DNA from: Oscillospiraceae bacterium
GTDB lineage: Bacteria > Bacillota > Clostridia > Oscillospirales > Ruminococcaceae
Reading direction: 5' to 3'
Assembly: GCA_031285645.1 (NCBI GenBank)
Contig: JAITVU010000161.1
Location: forward strand, 1 to 5,596
Length of the DNA: 5,596 nucleotides
A program made the translations under genes and the position numbers. Shown here piece after piece: positions 1 to 4,965 of the stretch. Below the pieces are notes generated by a model. The model was not told where the DNA came from and did not search any database. It saw only the letters and a program-made list of their open reading frames with translations. Within the stretch, counting starts at the first letter, position 1. Each line of letters starts with the position of its first letter.

Positions 1-1209
1 CAGGAAATGAACAGCACGACGCGCTACACCGATATCCCGGATGAAGTGCGGGAAATGTACAAAATATACCGCCCCTCGCCTCTGTGCAGGGCTTATAATC
101 TGGAAAAGCGGCTTGGAACACCCGCAAAAATCTACTATAAGTTTGAGGGCAACAACACATCAGGCAGCCACAAGCTCAACTCAGCCATTGCGCAGGCCTA
201 CTACGCCAAAAAACAGGGACTCGAAGGCCTCACGACGGAGACCGGCGCGGGACAGTGGGGCACGGCGCTCTCGGAAGCCTGCACTTATTTTGATATTCCG
301 CTGATCGTCTATATGGTCAAGGCTTCGGCGGCGCAAAAGCCGTACAGGAAAGCGATTATTCAGACTTTCGGCGCCGAGGTTATTCCAAGCCCCAGCGACA
401 CGACCGAAGTCGGCCGCAAAATCCTGGAAGAGAATCCCGGCACCGGCGGCAGCCTCGGCTGCGCAATATCGGAAGCCGTTGAGTACGCTGTTAAAACGCC
501 GGGTTACCGCTATGTCCTCGGCTCTGTCCTCAATCAGGTGCTGCTGCACCAGTCTGTGATCGGCCTTGAAACCTATACCGCCATGGAGATGCTGGATGAG
601 TATCCGGATCTCATCATCGGGTGCGCCGGCGGCGGCTCCAACCTGGGCGGACTCATCGCCCCCTTTATGCGGGATAAGCTCACAGGCAAACACAGTCCCC
701 GCGTCATCGCGGTTGAGCCCGTATCCTGCCCGTCCCTGACGCGGGGCCGTTACGCCTATGACTTTTGCGATACCGGCAAAGTGACGCCGCTGGCTAAAAT
801 GTATACGCTGGGCTGCGGCTTTATCCCTTCGCCGAACCATGCGGGCGGCCTGCGTTACCACGGCATGTCCCCAATCCTGTCAAAGCTCTATCACGACGGG
901 TATATGGAGGCTGTCGCCCTCGAACAGAGCCGCATCTTTGAAGCCGCGAGCTTCTTTGCCAAGTACGAGACCATCCTGCCCGCGCCGGAATCGGCCCATG
1001 CGATTTGCGCCGCCATCGATGAAGCCAGGAAATGCAAAGAGACGGGCGAGGCGAAAACGATACTCTTCGGCCTCACCGGCACCGGCTACTTCGATATGGC
1101 CGCCTATACATCGTATATGGATAAGACAATGACCGATTTTGTCCCCAGTGACGCGGATTTGCAGCGCGGATTCGACAGCTTGCCTGATGTTAATACCAAT
1201 ATCCGTTAA
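1..1209 (+). CDS. trpB: TrpB2-type tryptophan synthase beta chain (PLP-dependent), 5'-truncated by the window edge
   Basis: This is a fold-type II PLP enzyme of the TrpB2 branch. The family condenses indole with L-serine to tryptophan in the cytoplasm; TrpB2 proteins often act without a tightly bound TrpA. Counting from the ATG at position 7, the PLP-binding lysine is K56 in SGSHKLNSA. The catalytic glutamate is E78 in ETGAGQWG, where the tryptophan is TrpB2-like (classical TrpB has ETGAGQHG). The phosphate-binding loop is GCAGGGSN at 205-212, and GLTGTG at 355-360 lines the cofactor site. The frame is open through codons CAG GAA before that ATG, and the homologous block (TRY.DIP...YRPSPL) normally lies some 50-60 residues into TrpB2 proteins. 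The true start is therefore almost certainly left of the window and the ATG at 7 is internal. No trpA or other trp gene follows, and a terminator sits immediately after the stop, so this is the last gene of its unit. Family assignment is very secure; the physiological role (synthesis or indole salvage) is inferred. Confidence 0.93.
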   Translation, partial: QEMNSTTRYTDIPDEVREMYKIYRPSPLCRAYNLEKRLGTPAKIYYKFEGNNTSGSHKLNSAIAQAYYAKKQGLEGLTTETGAGQWGTALSEACTYFDIPLIVYMVKASAAQKPYRKAIIQTFGAEVIPSPSDTTEVGRKILEENPGTGGSLGCAISEAVEYAVKTPGYRYVLGSVLNQVLLHQSVIGLETYTAMEMLDEYPDLIIGCAGGGSNLGGLIAPFMRDKLTGKHSPRVIAVEPVSCPSLTRGRYAYDFCDTGKVTPLAKMYTLGCGFIPSPNHAGGLRYHGMSPILSKLYHDGYMEAVALEQSRIFEAASFFAKYETILPAPESAHAICAAIDEARKCKETGEAKTILFGLTGTGYFDMAAYTSYMDKTMTDFVPSDADLQRGFDSLPDVNTNIR

Positions 1210-1246
1210 AAAGGGCGATAAAAACGTCGCTCAAAACGCCTTTTTT
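1210..1246 (+). terminator. Intrinsic terminator of trpB2
   Basis: Directly after the TAA stop, AAAGGGCG (1210-1217) pairs with CGCCTTTT (1237-1244), 8 bp with one G-U pair. A T6 tract at 1241-1246 overlaps the 3' arm. The 19-nt loop can form an alternative inner hairpin, GCGA/TCGC. The stem is modest but the position and T run are as expected. Confidence 0.6.
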
Positions 1247-1340
1247 ACAAAACACATCGCGCCAGTTATCTGCTTTTTAATGGGGTATTAGCATAAATAG
1301 ATAGAATATAAAAATCCGCCCGTTAACGAGTAGCGGCATA

Positions 1341-1388
1341 AGAAAACACACAGAGCGGTGAGGATTGATCCTCACCGCTCTGTGTTTG
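1341..1388 (-). terminator. 17-bp perfect hairpin, terminator-like, best read on the minus strand
   Basis: ACACAGAGCGGTGAGGA (1348-1364) is followed by the loop TTGA and its exact reverse complement (1369-1385). On the minus strand the stem is followed by GTTTTCTTAT, a fair U tract. On the plus strand only TTTG follows. It could end a minus-strand transcript crossing the hairpin-rich region, act in both directions, or be part of an interspersed repeat. It lies over 500 bp beyond the GH4 stop, which has a nearer candidate terminator, so its owner is unclear. Confidence 0.55.
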
Positions 1389-1391
1389 AAT

Positions 1392-1408
1392 ACAGATTTT
1401 CGATCTGT
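1392..1408. repeat. Small inverted repeat next to the 17-bp hairpin
   Basis: ACAGAT (1392-1397) and ATCTGT (1403-1408) are perfect 6-bp arms around TTTCG. An 8-bp palindrome, AATGCATT, follows at 1411-1418. No function is assigned. Confidence 0.4.
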
Positions 1409-1439
1409 GTAATGCATTGAAAGCGAACGACCATTTTTG

Positions 1440-1548
1440 AGCGCCACACCGCGCTGCCCCGCGCGCGTCGCAAAGCGCCCGCATTGTAACAATGGCCTTT
1501 TCCCTGTTCTGCGGGCGCGAGTAGAAAGTTGACGCGCCGCAGCGCGTC
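1440..1548. repeat. GC-rich inverted-repeat cluster (three stems)
   Basis: Three stems follow one another: AGCGC/GCGCT at 1440-1455; GCGCCCGCA/TGCGGGCGC at 1475-1483 and 1510-1518; GACGCGC/GCGCGTC at 1531-1537 and 1542-1548 with a 4-nt CGCA loop. The long loop of the middle stem begins inside a second palindrome, CATTGTAACAATG (1482-1494), which would compete with it. The 9-bp stem is unlikely to be accidental; the 5-bp stem alone could be chance in GC-rich sequence. Confidence 0.45.
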
Positions 1549-1651
1549 GTTTCATTGCCAGCTGTGCAACTATACGCGCGCGGTAGGACCCTTCCAACGT
1601 CGTTCGTACCCAAACTCTTTAATTCTCCCTGTTATCCATATCCGGGTGGGT

Positions 1652-1750
1652 CCGGGAGGTGGCCCCTCCCGGCGTCTTTTGCTTCCTTTGTGACGAGACA
1701 AAGGAAGTGCCCGTCGCGGCATCAGCGACAGGCCTCGCTGCACAGCAGCG
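1652..1750. repeat. Four-hairpin array, possible interspersed repeat element
   Basis: Four perfect inverted repeats lie end to end in 99 bp: CCGGGAGG/CCTCCCGG (1652-1672, 5-nt loop); CTTCCTTTGT/ACAAAGGAAG (1682-1707, loop GACGAG); GTCGC/GCGAC (1713-1729); CGCTGC/GCAGCG (1736-1750, loop ACA). The CTTCCTTTGTGACGAGAC core reminds me of a sequence recurring in intergenic regions of gut Clostridia, where it is often annotated as short spurious proteins. That is recollection, not a search result. Neither strand has a T tract after the stems, so these are not ordinary terminators. Confidence 0.5.
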
Positions 1751-1847
1751 CCTTGCTAAAAGACAATGGAATAAAATAGAGGATTCTTCTCATCTCTCAG
1801 AATACAGCAGATTTCTGCACGGCCTGATGTCCCTAAAATAAATCGCC

Positions 1848-1880
1848 ATAAACAACATAAGTAAAAGCCCTTACTTATGT
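1848..1880 (-). terminator. Probable terminator of the GH4 gene
   Basis: Eighteen bases past the GH4 stop on the minus strand, ACATAAGTAA and TTACTTATGT are perfect 10-bp arms (plus-strand 1855-1864 and 1871-1880) with a 6-nt loop. They are followed on the minus strand by TGTTTAT. The stem is AT-rich and the U tract is interrupted, so termination may be leaky. Confidence 0.5.
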
Positions 1881-1898
1881 AGCCACATCAGTCATGTC

Positions 1899-3374
1899 TC
1901 AAATATTCTTGAATTTCTCCGCGTGTTCAGCGCGGTTTTCCCGGACCTGGTCGGCGCTTTGCACATCGATACGCGCGACGCCAGTGAAATTGTCGTGCGT
2001 GGGCAGGCGCGGCTGGGTGCGTCTGCGTGCCTTAGCCGCCGGGATATCGCTATTGTACTGCGGCAGCCATATTTCACCCGCGATCAGCATGTCGTCCACC
2101 ATCTGCCACACCTGCGGGGGATTGCAGACAGCCCCCACAAGCGGGTCCATCAGCATGGCCTGGCGCAACAGGGCAATATCGCCGTGTACGGCTGCCTCGG
2201 TGCCCAGGCGCTGCACGCTGATGTTCGACAGGCACATCGCCGCGCAGCCGAGCGGCAGCGGGCCGATCTGCGCCTGATGGACGCCGGTGGCGTCCACATA
2301 GCAAGGGGATTCGACGACGCAGTCGTCGGGCAGGTTCGATATGGCGCTGTTATTGACAAGGTTGAAGCAGCCCCTGTACAGGCGGCCGGTTTCAAGACTC
2401 TCGATGATGTACGATCCGTGCTCGACATCCCGGGCCTCGGGCGCATAGGTTTTCGGCGCTTCTTTGAGGAGGCGCGGGTAATCCGTTGTGAACCAGCCCC
2501 GCTGTTCGCGGCACTCCCTCAGGTAGCCGCCGGTCTCGCCGCCGCCCCAGCGGTCGAGATTCACCCAGTTCTTCATCTCCTCCGGCGTGCGCCGGTACCA
2601 GGGGATGTATTCGCTCAGGTGGCCGTTGCCCTCGGTGCAGAAATAGCCGAAGCGCTTGAGCACATCGATGCGCAAAGGCTGTGTGCGCCTGATTTCCTCG
2701 TTGCCTTCAAGGGCTTCGAGGAGGCCCGGCAGCATGTCCTTGCCCTTGTGGGTGAGTTGTGTGAACCAGGTCATGTGGTTGATGCCGGCGCATATGTACT
2801 CGAGCTCGTCGACCGGGACGCCAAATGCGCGCGCGATGAGCGCGTGGGTGTGCTGGACGCCGTGGCACAGGCCAATGGTAAAGACGCCGCCGTACTGGTT
2901 GCAGGCCCATGTGACCATGGCGTTGGGGTTGGCGTAATTGAGCATGATGGCGTTTGGCGCCGCGACGTCGCGGATATCCTTGCAGAATTCGAGCATGGCC
3001 GCGATGCCGCGCTGCGCGTACATAATGCCGCCAGCGCATATGGTGTCGCCGACACATTGGTCCACGCCGTATTGGAGCGGGATTTCAACATCGGTTTCAA
3101 AGCCTTCCAGCATGCCGATCCTGACACAGTTCACAATGTACTTCGCGTTTTTAAAAGCCGCGCGCCGGTCCGTTGTCGCCTTGATTTTGATGGCGAGGCC
3201 GTTCGCGTCGATGTCGCGCTGACAGATCGCTGTGCTCATCACAAGGTTTTCCTCATTGATGTCCGTGAAGGCGATCTCAATGCCGGAAAATTCGGGTACG
3301 GACAGGATATCCCTGAGAAGATTGCGGGTAAAGGTCAGGCTTCCCGCGCCGATAAAAGCCACTTTAAATGCCAT
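1899..3374 (-). CDS. Glycoside hydrolase family 4 enzyme, CHG subgroup (alpha-glucuronidase-like candidate)
   Basis: The 491-residue protein is complete. It opens with a Rossmann NAD-binding motif, VAFIGAGS at residues 5-12. The family's metal-binding cysteine is C170 in GLCHGVQ and the partner histidine is H200 in GINHM. GH4 enzymes are cytoplasmic and use NAD+ and a divalent metal such as Mn2+ in an oxidation-elimination-reduction mechanism. The tetrapeptide after the metal cysteine tracks substrate: CHSV in alpha-galactosidases, CHEV in alpha-galacturonidases and alpha-glucosidases, CHG in alpha-glucuronidases, and CDMP or CNVP in phospho-glycosidases. CHGV here favours a non-phosphorylated uronide substrate, though alpha-galactosidase-like activity is possible. 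The start is supported by AAAGGATG ending about 8 bases before the ATG. No transporter or uronate-pathway gene is adjacent in the window, so the sugar is unconfirmed. Family call is very secure; substrate is inference. Confidence 0.93.
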   Translation of the reverse strand: MAFKVAFIGAGSLTFTRNLLRDILSVPEFSGIEIAFTDINEENLVMSTAICQRDIDANGLAIKIKATTDRRAAFKNAKYIVNCVRIGMLEGFETDVEIPLQYGVDQCVGDTICAGGIMYAQRGIAAMLEFCKDIRDVAAPNAIMLNYANPNAMVTWACNQYGGVFTIGLCHGVQHTHALIARAFGVPVDELEYICAGINHMTWFTQLTHKGKDMLPGLLEALEGNEEIRRTQPLRIDVLKRFGYFCTEGNGHLSEYIPWYRRTPEEMKNWVNLDRWGGGETGGYLRECREQRGWFTTDYPRLLKEAPKTYAPEARDVEHGSYIIESLETGRLYRGCFNLVNNSAISNLPDDCVVESPCYVDATGVHQAQIGPLPLGCAAMCLSNISVQRLGTEAAVHGDIALLRQAMLMDPLVGAVCNPPQVWQMVDDMLIAGEIWLPQYNSDIPAAKARRRTQPRLPTHDNFTGVARIDVQSADQVRENRAEHAEKFKNI

Positions 3375-3408
3375 ATTGCGTCATCCTTTCATATAAAGCT
3401 GTTACGAG

Positions 3409-3443
3409 AGTATAGTTCTTTTCTGTGGTAATCCGCTACCGCA
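3409..3443 (-). promoter_or_regulatory. Candidate promoter and operator of the GH4 gene
   Basis: On the minus strand a TATACT -10-like box (3414-3409) lies 34 bases before the GH4 start, with no recognisable -35 at normal spacing. Just upstream is an imperfect palindrome, TGCGGTA-N6-TACCACA (plus-strand 3424-3443, one mismatch per arm), centred about 31 bases before the predicted start point and so overlapping where the -35 would be. This fits a sugar-responsive regulator site, but the regulator is unknown. Confidence 0.35.
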
Positions 3444-3484
3444 GCGCGGCGATCTGTGGTGTATGGGCGACTTGAGGGTTTGCA

Positions 3485-3510
3485 ACCGCAGAGTATGCTT
3501 ATACTGCGGT
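3485..3510. promoter_or_regulatory. ACCGCAG/CTGCGGT inverted repeat over the GNAT stop codon
   Basis: Perfect 7-bp arms, ACCGCAG (3485-3491) and CTGCGGT (3504-3510), flank the TAA stop of the acetyltransferase gene. On the minus strand no T tract follows (TGCAAACC), so a terminator role is weak. The arm shares TGCGGT with the palindrome nearer the GH4 start, which makes a second operator for the GH4 regulator an alternative. Confidence 0.3.
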
Positions 3511-4041
3511 ATCTGTTGTAAAAAACATTTCTTTGCTTTCAAAGATACGTTCTCCATCAAAGCTTGCATATTTACCGTGATTGCGGCAGACAAATCCTGT
3601 TTTTTCAAGTACCCTTCCTGATGCGAAATTATCCTTTGCGTAAGTGGCAAACAATTCGGTTTGATTGAGTTCATTGATAGCAAAATGAACGATTGCTTTC
3701 ACAGCTTCTGTCGCTAAGCCTTTTCCCCATTGCTTTTTCATCAGGGCATATGAAATTTCAAACATCCTGCGTTCTTTGTTATACGATAAGCTGCCCGAAC
3801 CGAAAACTTCATGGCTCTCTTTACCTTCAAAAGCCCATTGATAACTGTTGTCATCTTCAATGCCGCTTTGTTCCTCATATTTAAGCCATTCAATTGTAAC
3901 ATCTATTGATTGATGGGCGTTCCAACGCAAATATTTTAAAACATCCGGATCTTTCGCCCAATGATTGTAGATTGCTTTCGCATCTGATATTTTCAAAGGT
4001 CGTATTACAATTCTTTCCGTCTCGATAGTCGGCGTTTTCAT
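3499..4041 (-). CDS. GNAT-family N-acetyltransferase, RimJ/RimL-like
   Basis: The 180-residue protein belongs to the GNAT superfamily, which moves an acetyl group from acetyl-CoA to an amine. The opening TERIVIRPL is the typical first strand of the RimJ/RimL group. The acetyl-CoA pyrophosphate loop is QWGKGLA at 104-110 (Q-x-x-G-x-A). The C-terminal NFASGRVLEKTGF at 138-150 is the hallmark N-x-x-S-x-x-x-x-x-K-x-G-F block. The acceptor (ribosomal protein N-terminus, small amine or antibiotic) cannot be read from this. The frame extends 17 codons further upstream to 4092, but GGAGGA at 4051-4056 sits 9 bases before the ATG at 4041, and conserved sequence begins just after it, so I place the start there. 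The gene is clearly AT-richer than its neighbours: 45 of 120 bases are G or C at 3841-3960, against 41 of 60 in trpB2 at 601-660. This suggests separate ancestry. Confidence 0.9.
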   Translation of the reverse strand: MKTPTIETERIVIRPLKISDAKAIYNHWAKDPDVLKYLRWNAHQSIDVTIEWLKYEEQSGIEDDNSYQWAFEGKESHEVFGSGSLSYNKERRMFEISYALMKKQWGKGLATEAVKAIVHFAINELNQTELFATYAKDNFASGRVLEKTGFVCRNHGKYASFDGERIFESKEMFFTTDTAV

Positions 4042-4050
4042 GAAGATTAA

Positions 4051-4056
4051 TCCTCC
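4051..4056 (-). promoter_or_regulatory. Shine-Dalgarno that fixes the GNAT start
   Basis: GGAGGA on the minus strand lies 9 bases before the ATG at 4041. It falls inside the extended reading frame from 4092, and thus argues that translation begins at 4041 and not further upstream. Confidence 0.8.
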
Positions 4057-4198
4057 GCCTAATATAAAATTATCTACAGTATCACACCCCATTTATACCC
4101 TTGTAGCTGTCATTAAACCGATACAACTATAAATTCCACTATAATCCTGTATTCATGATATACCCTTGCGGGATCTAATGCAATGCCTGAGAAAAATA

Positions 4199-4876
4199 TT
4201 AGTCGTCGTCACTGCGCAGCAGCAGCTCGAAAGAGTTGTGCGTATAGCGCAGCACGCCGTCGCTTTGCAGCTTCGAGAGCGCTGTGGACATGGCGCTGCG
4301 GTCGACGCACAGATAGTCCGCCAGTTCCTGGCGGCTGAAAGGAATGTCAAAGGCACCGGATCCGGCCTCGGCCGCCCGGTCGGACAGATAGGCGATCAGC
4401 TTTTCCCGCGTTGACCGCCGGGACATAATATCCATTTTTTTGTTGAGCGCCACATTTTTTTCGGCCAGAATGCCGAGCATGTTTTCGATCATACGGTGAT
4501 GAAAAGCGCAGGCCGAGGGACAGGTTGTGATGATCTTTTTGTAGTCGATCAGGAGTATTTCGCTGTCTGCGCGCGCAATCACGCTTACAGGCAGTTTATC
4601 TGTTTGCGCGCAGGCAAAGGCTTCGCCAAACATGCCGCCTTTGCCGATGATGGCCAATATGGTGCGGTTGCCCATAAAGTCCTCTTTCATGACATTGACG
4701 CTGCCGGCGCGCACAATGCCGACAGCCCGGGCTTTGTCCCCTGCTAAAAATATAATGTCGTTTTTACGATATGATTGCGTTTTTCCATTCAGGCATTGGA
4801 GCAGAAGCGTGATATCCCCCGGGTCTATATCGCTGAACAACGGGTTTTTTAAAAGCAGCTCATGATATTTTTCCAT
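4199..4876 (-). CDS. Crp/Fnr-family transcriptional regulator, likely redox or nitrosative-stress sensor
   Basis: The 225-residue protein has the standard two-domain layout. Residues about 12-115 form a cyclic-nucleotide-binding-type beta roll, with GKGGMFGEAFA at 79-89 in the cassette position. A dimer helix runs about 125-150, and a Crp-type winged helix-turn-helix lies at about 155-220 (FSRQELADYLCVDRSAMSTAL). The arginine-serine pair that binds cAMP phosphate in E. coli CRP aligns with L95-P96, so cAMP is unlikely to be the ligand. The N-terminal cysteine cluster of FNR is also absent; the cysteines are C28, C89, C119, C123 and C190. In the recognition helix R193 matches CRP Arg180, while CRP Glu181 and Arg185 become S194 and T198, which fits a half-site different from TGTGA. 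It diverges from the iron-sulfur gene across a palindrome and probably controls it. Translation starts at MEKYHELL; the AAGGGG site at 4890-4895 is somewhat distant (13 bases). HcpR-like function is inference from context. Confidence 0.92.
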   Translation of the reverse strand: MEKYHELLLKNPLFSDIDPGDITLLLQCLNGKTQSYRKNDIIFLAGDKARAVGIVRAGSVNVMKEDFMGNRTILAIIGKGGMFGEAFACAQTDKLPVSVIARADSEILLIDYKKIITTCPSACAFHHRMIENMLGILAEKNVALNKKMDIMSRRSTREKLIAYLSDRAAEAGSGAFDIPFSRQELADYLCVDRSAMSTALSKLQSDGVLRYTHNSFELLLRSDDD

Positions 4877-4894
4877 TTATTTGTTTATTCCCCT

Positions 4895-4910
4895 TGTTGC
4901 AAAAACAACA
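4895..4910. promoter_or_regulatory. Crp/Fnr-type operator palindrome TGTTG-N6-CAACA
   Basis: Perfect 5-bp arms are separated by six bases, the same geometry as the CRP consensus TGTGA-N6-TCACA. The site is in the 89-bp gap between the divergent regulator and iron-sulfur genes. Its centre (4902.5) is 41.5 bases upstream of the start point predicted from the TAGAAT box. It also overlaps the Shine-Dalgarno region of the regulator gene on the other strand, so binding could repress the regulator as well. Confidence 0.65.
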
Positions 4911-4931
4911 TACGCTTTGGAAACAGTGTAG

Positions 4932-4957
4932 TAGAATAAGATCATAAAGTCAAGGAG
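4932..4957 (+). promoter_or_regulatory. Promoter -10 box and ribosome binding site of the iron-sulfur gene
   Basis: TAGAAT (4932-4937) matches the -10 consensus at five of six positions and predicts transcription from about 4944. There is no -35 match at 16-18 bp spacing, as expected of an activator-dependent promoter. AAGGAG (4952-4957) lies 8 bases before the ATG at 4966, so the leader would be only about 22 nt. Confidence 0.55.
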
Positions 4958-4965
4958 ATGATAAT

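Larger units (their letters stand above)
1247..1854. other. 608-bp intergenic region without a credible protein gene, rich in inverted repeats
   Basis: No open frame here has a convincing Shine-Dalgarno sequence, domain or plausible composition; the short frames present are arginine/serine-rich, as expected of translated GC-rich non-coding DNA. What it does contain is a run of consecutive, non-overlapping inverted repeats: 1348-1385 (17-bp arms), 1392-1408 (6), 1440-1455 (5), 1475-1518 (9), 1531-1548 (7), 1652-1672 (8), 1682-1707 (10), 1713-1729 (5) and 1736-1750 (6). The stretches 1247-1340 and 1751-1854 are AT-richer and carry only weak structure, such as GCAG-ATTT-CTGC at 1807-1818. The region may be one structured transcript, a composite of interspersed repeats, or decayed sequence. 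I see no match to tmRNA, RNase P, 6S RNA or a riboswitch class I know. Confidence 0.6.

Noticed and set aside
181..861. 226-codon open frame antisense to trpB2
   Set aside because: It lies wholly opposite a strongly conserved enzyme gene, and has no ribosome binding site or domain.
1482..1494. CATTGTAACAATG palindrome as an operator
   Set aside because: It lies inside a larger competing stem, is not next to a promoter or gene start, and matches no operator consensus I can name with confidence.
1277..1613. Two overlapping minus-strand frames (106 and 96 codons) in the hairpin-rich gap
   Set aside because: They run through the inverted repeats, overlap in different frames, have arginine-rich composition and lack a Shine-Dalgarno; they look like translations of a structured non-coding region.
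1555..1841. Plus-strand frames of 74 and 60 codons over the four-hairpin array
   Set aside because: Both read through the hairpins in different frames and have no convincing start signal. Similar short proteins are probably artefacts of a repeat element.
1923..3431. 502-codon open frame on the plus strand, antisense to the GH4 gene
   Set aside because: It mirrors the GH4 gene, which has clear Rossmann and metal-site motifs. The antisense product is alanine/valine/arginine-rich with no recognisable domain, and long antisense frames are common opposite GC-rich genes.
4042..4092. Upstream start for the GNAT gene adding 17 residues
   Set aside because: The extension contains the strong GGAGGA site that serves the ATG at 4041, and the added residues are not part of the GNAT domain.
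4094..4168. 10-bp direct repeat TATACCCTTG at 4094-4103 and 4159-4168
   Set aside because: It could mark an insertion boundary or a paired binding site, but a single 10-mer repeat in AT-rich sequence, with nothing element-like between the copies, is too weak.
4163..4172. CCC-TTGC-GGG hairpin as terminator of the Crp/Fnr gene
   Set aside because: The stem is only three base pairs and has no T tract after it on the minus strand; the T run that exists lies before the hairpin, next to the stop codon.
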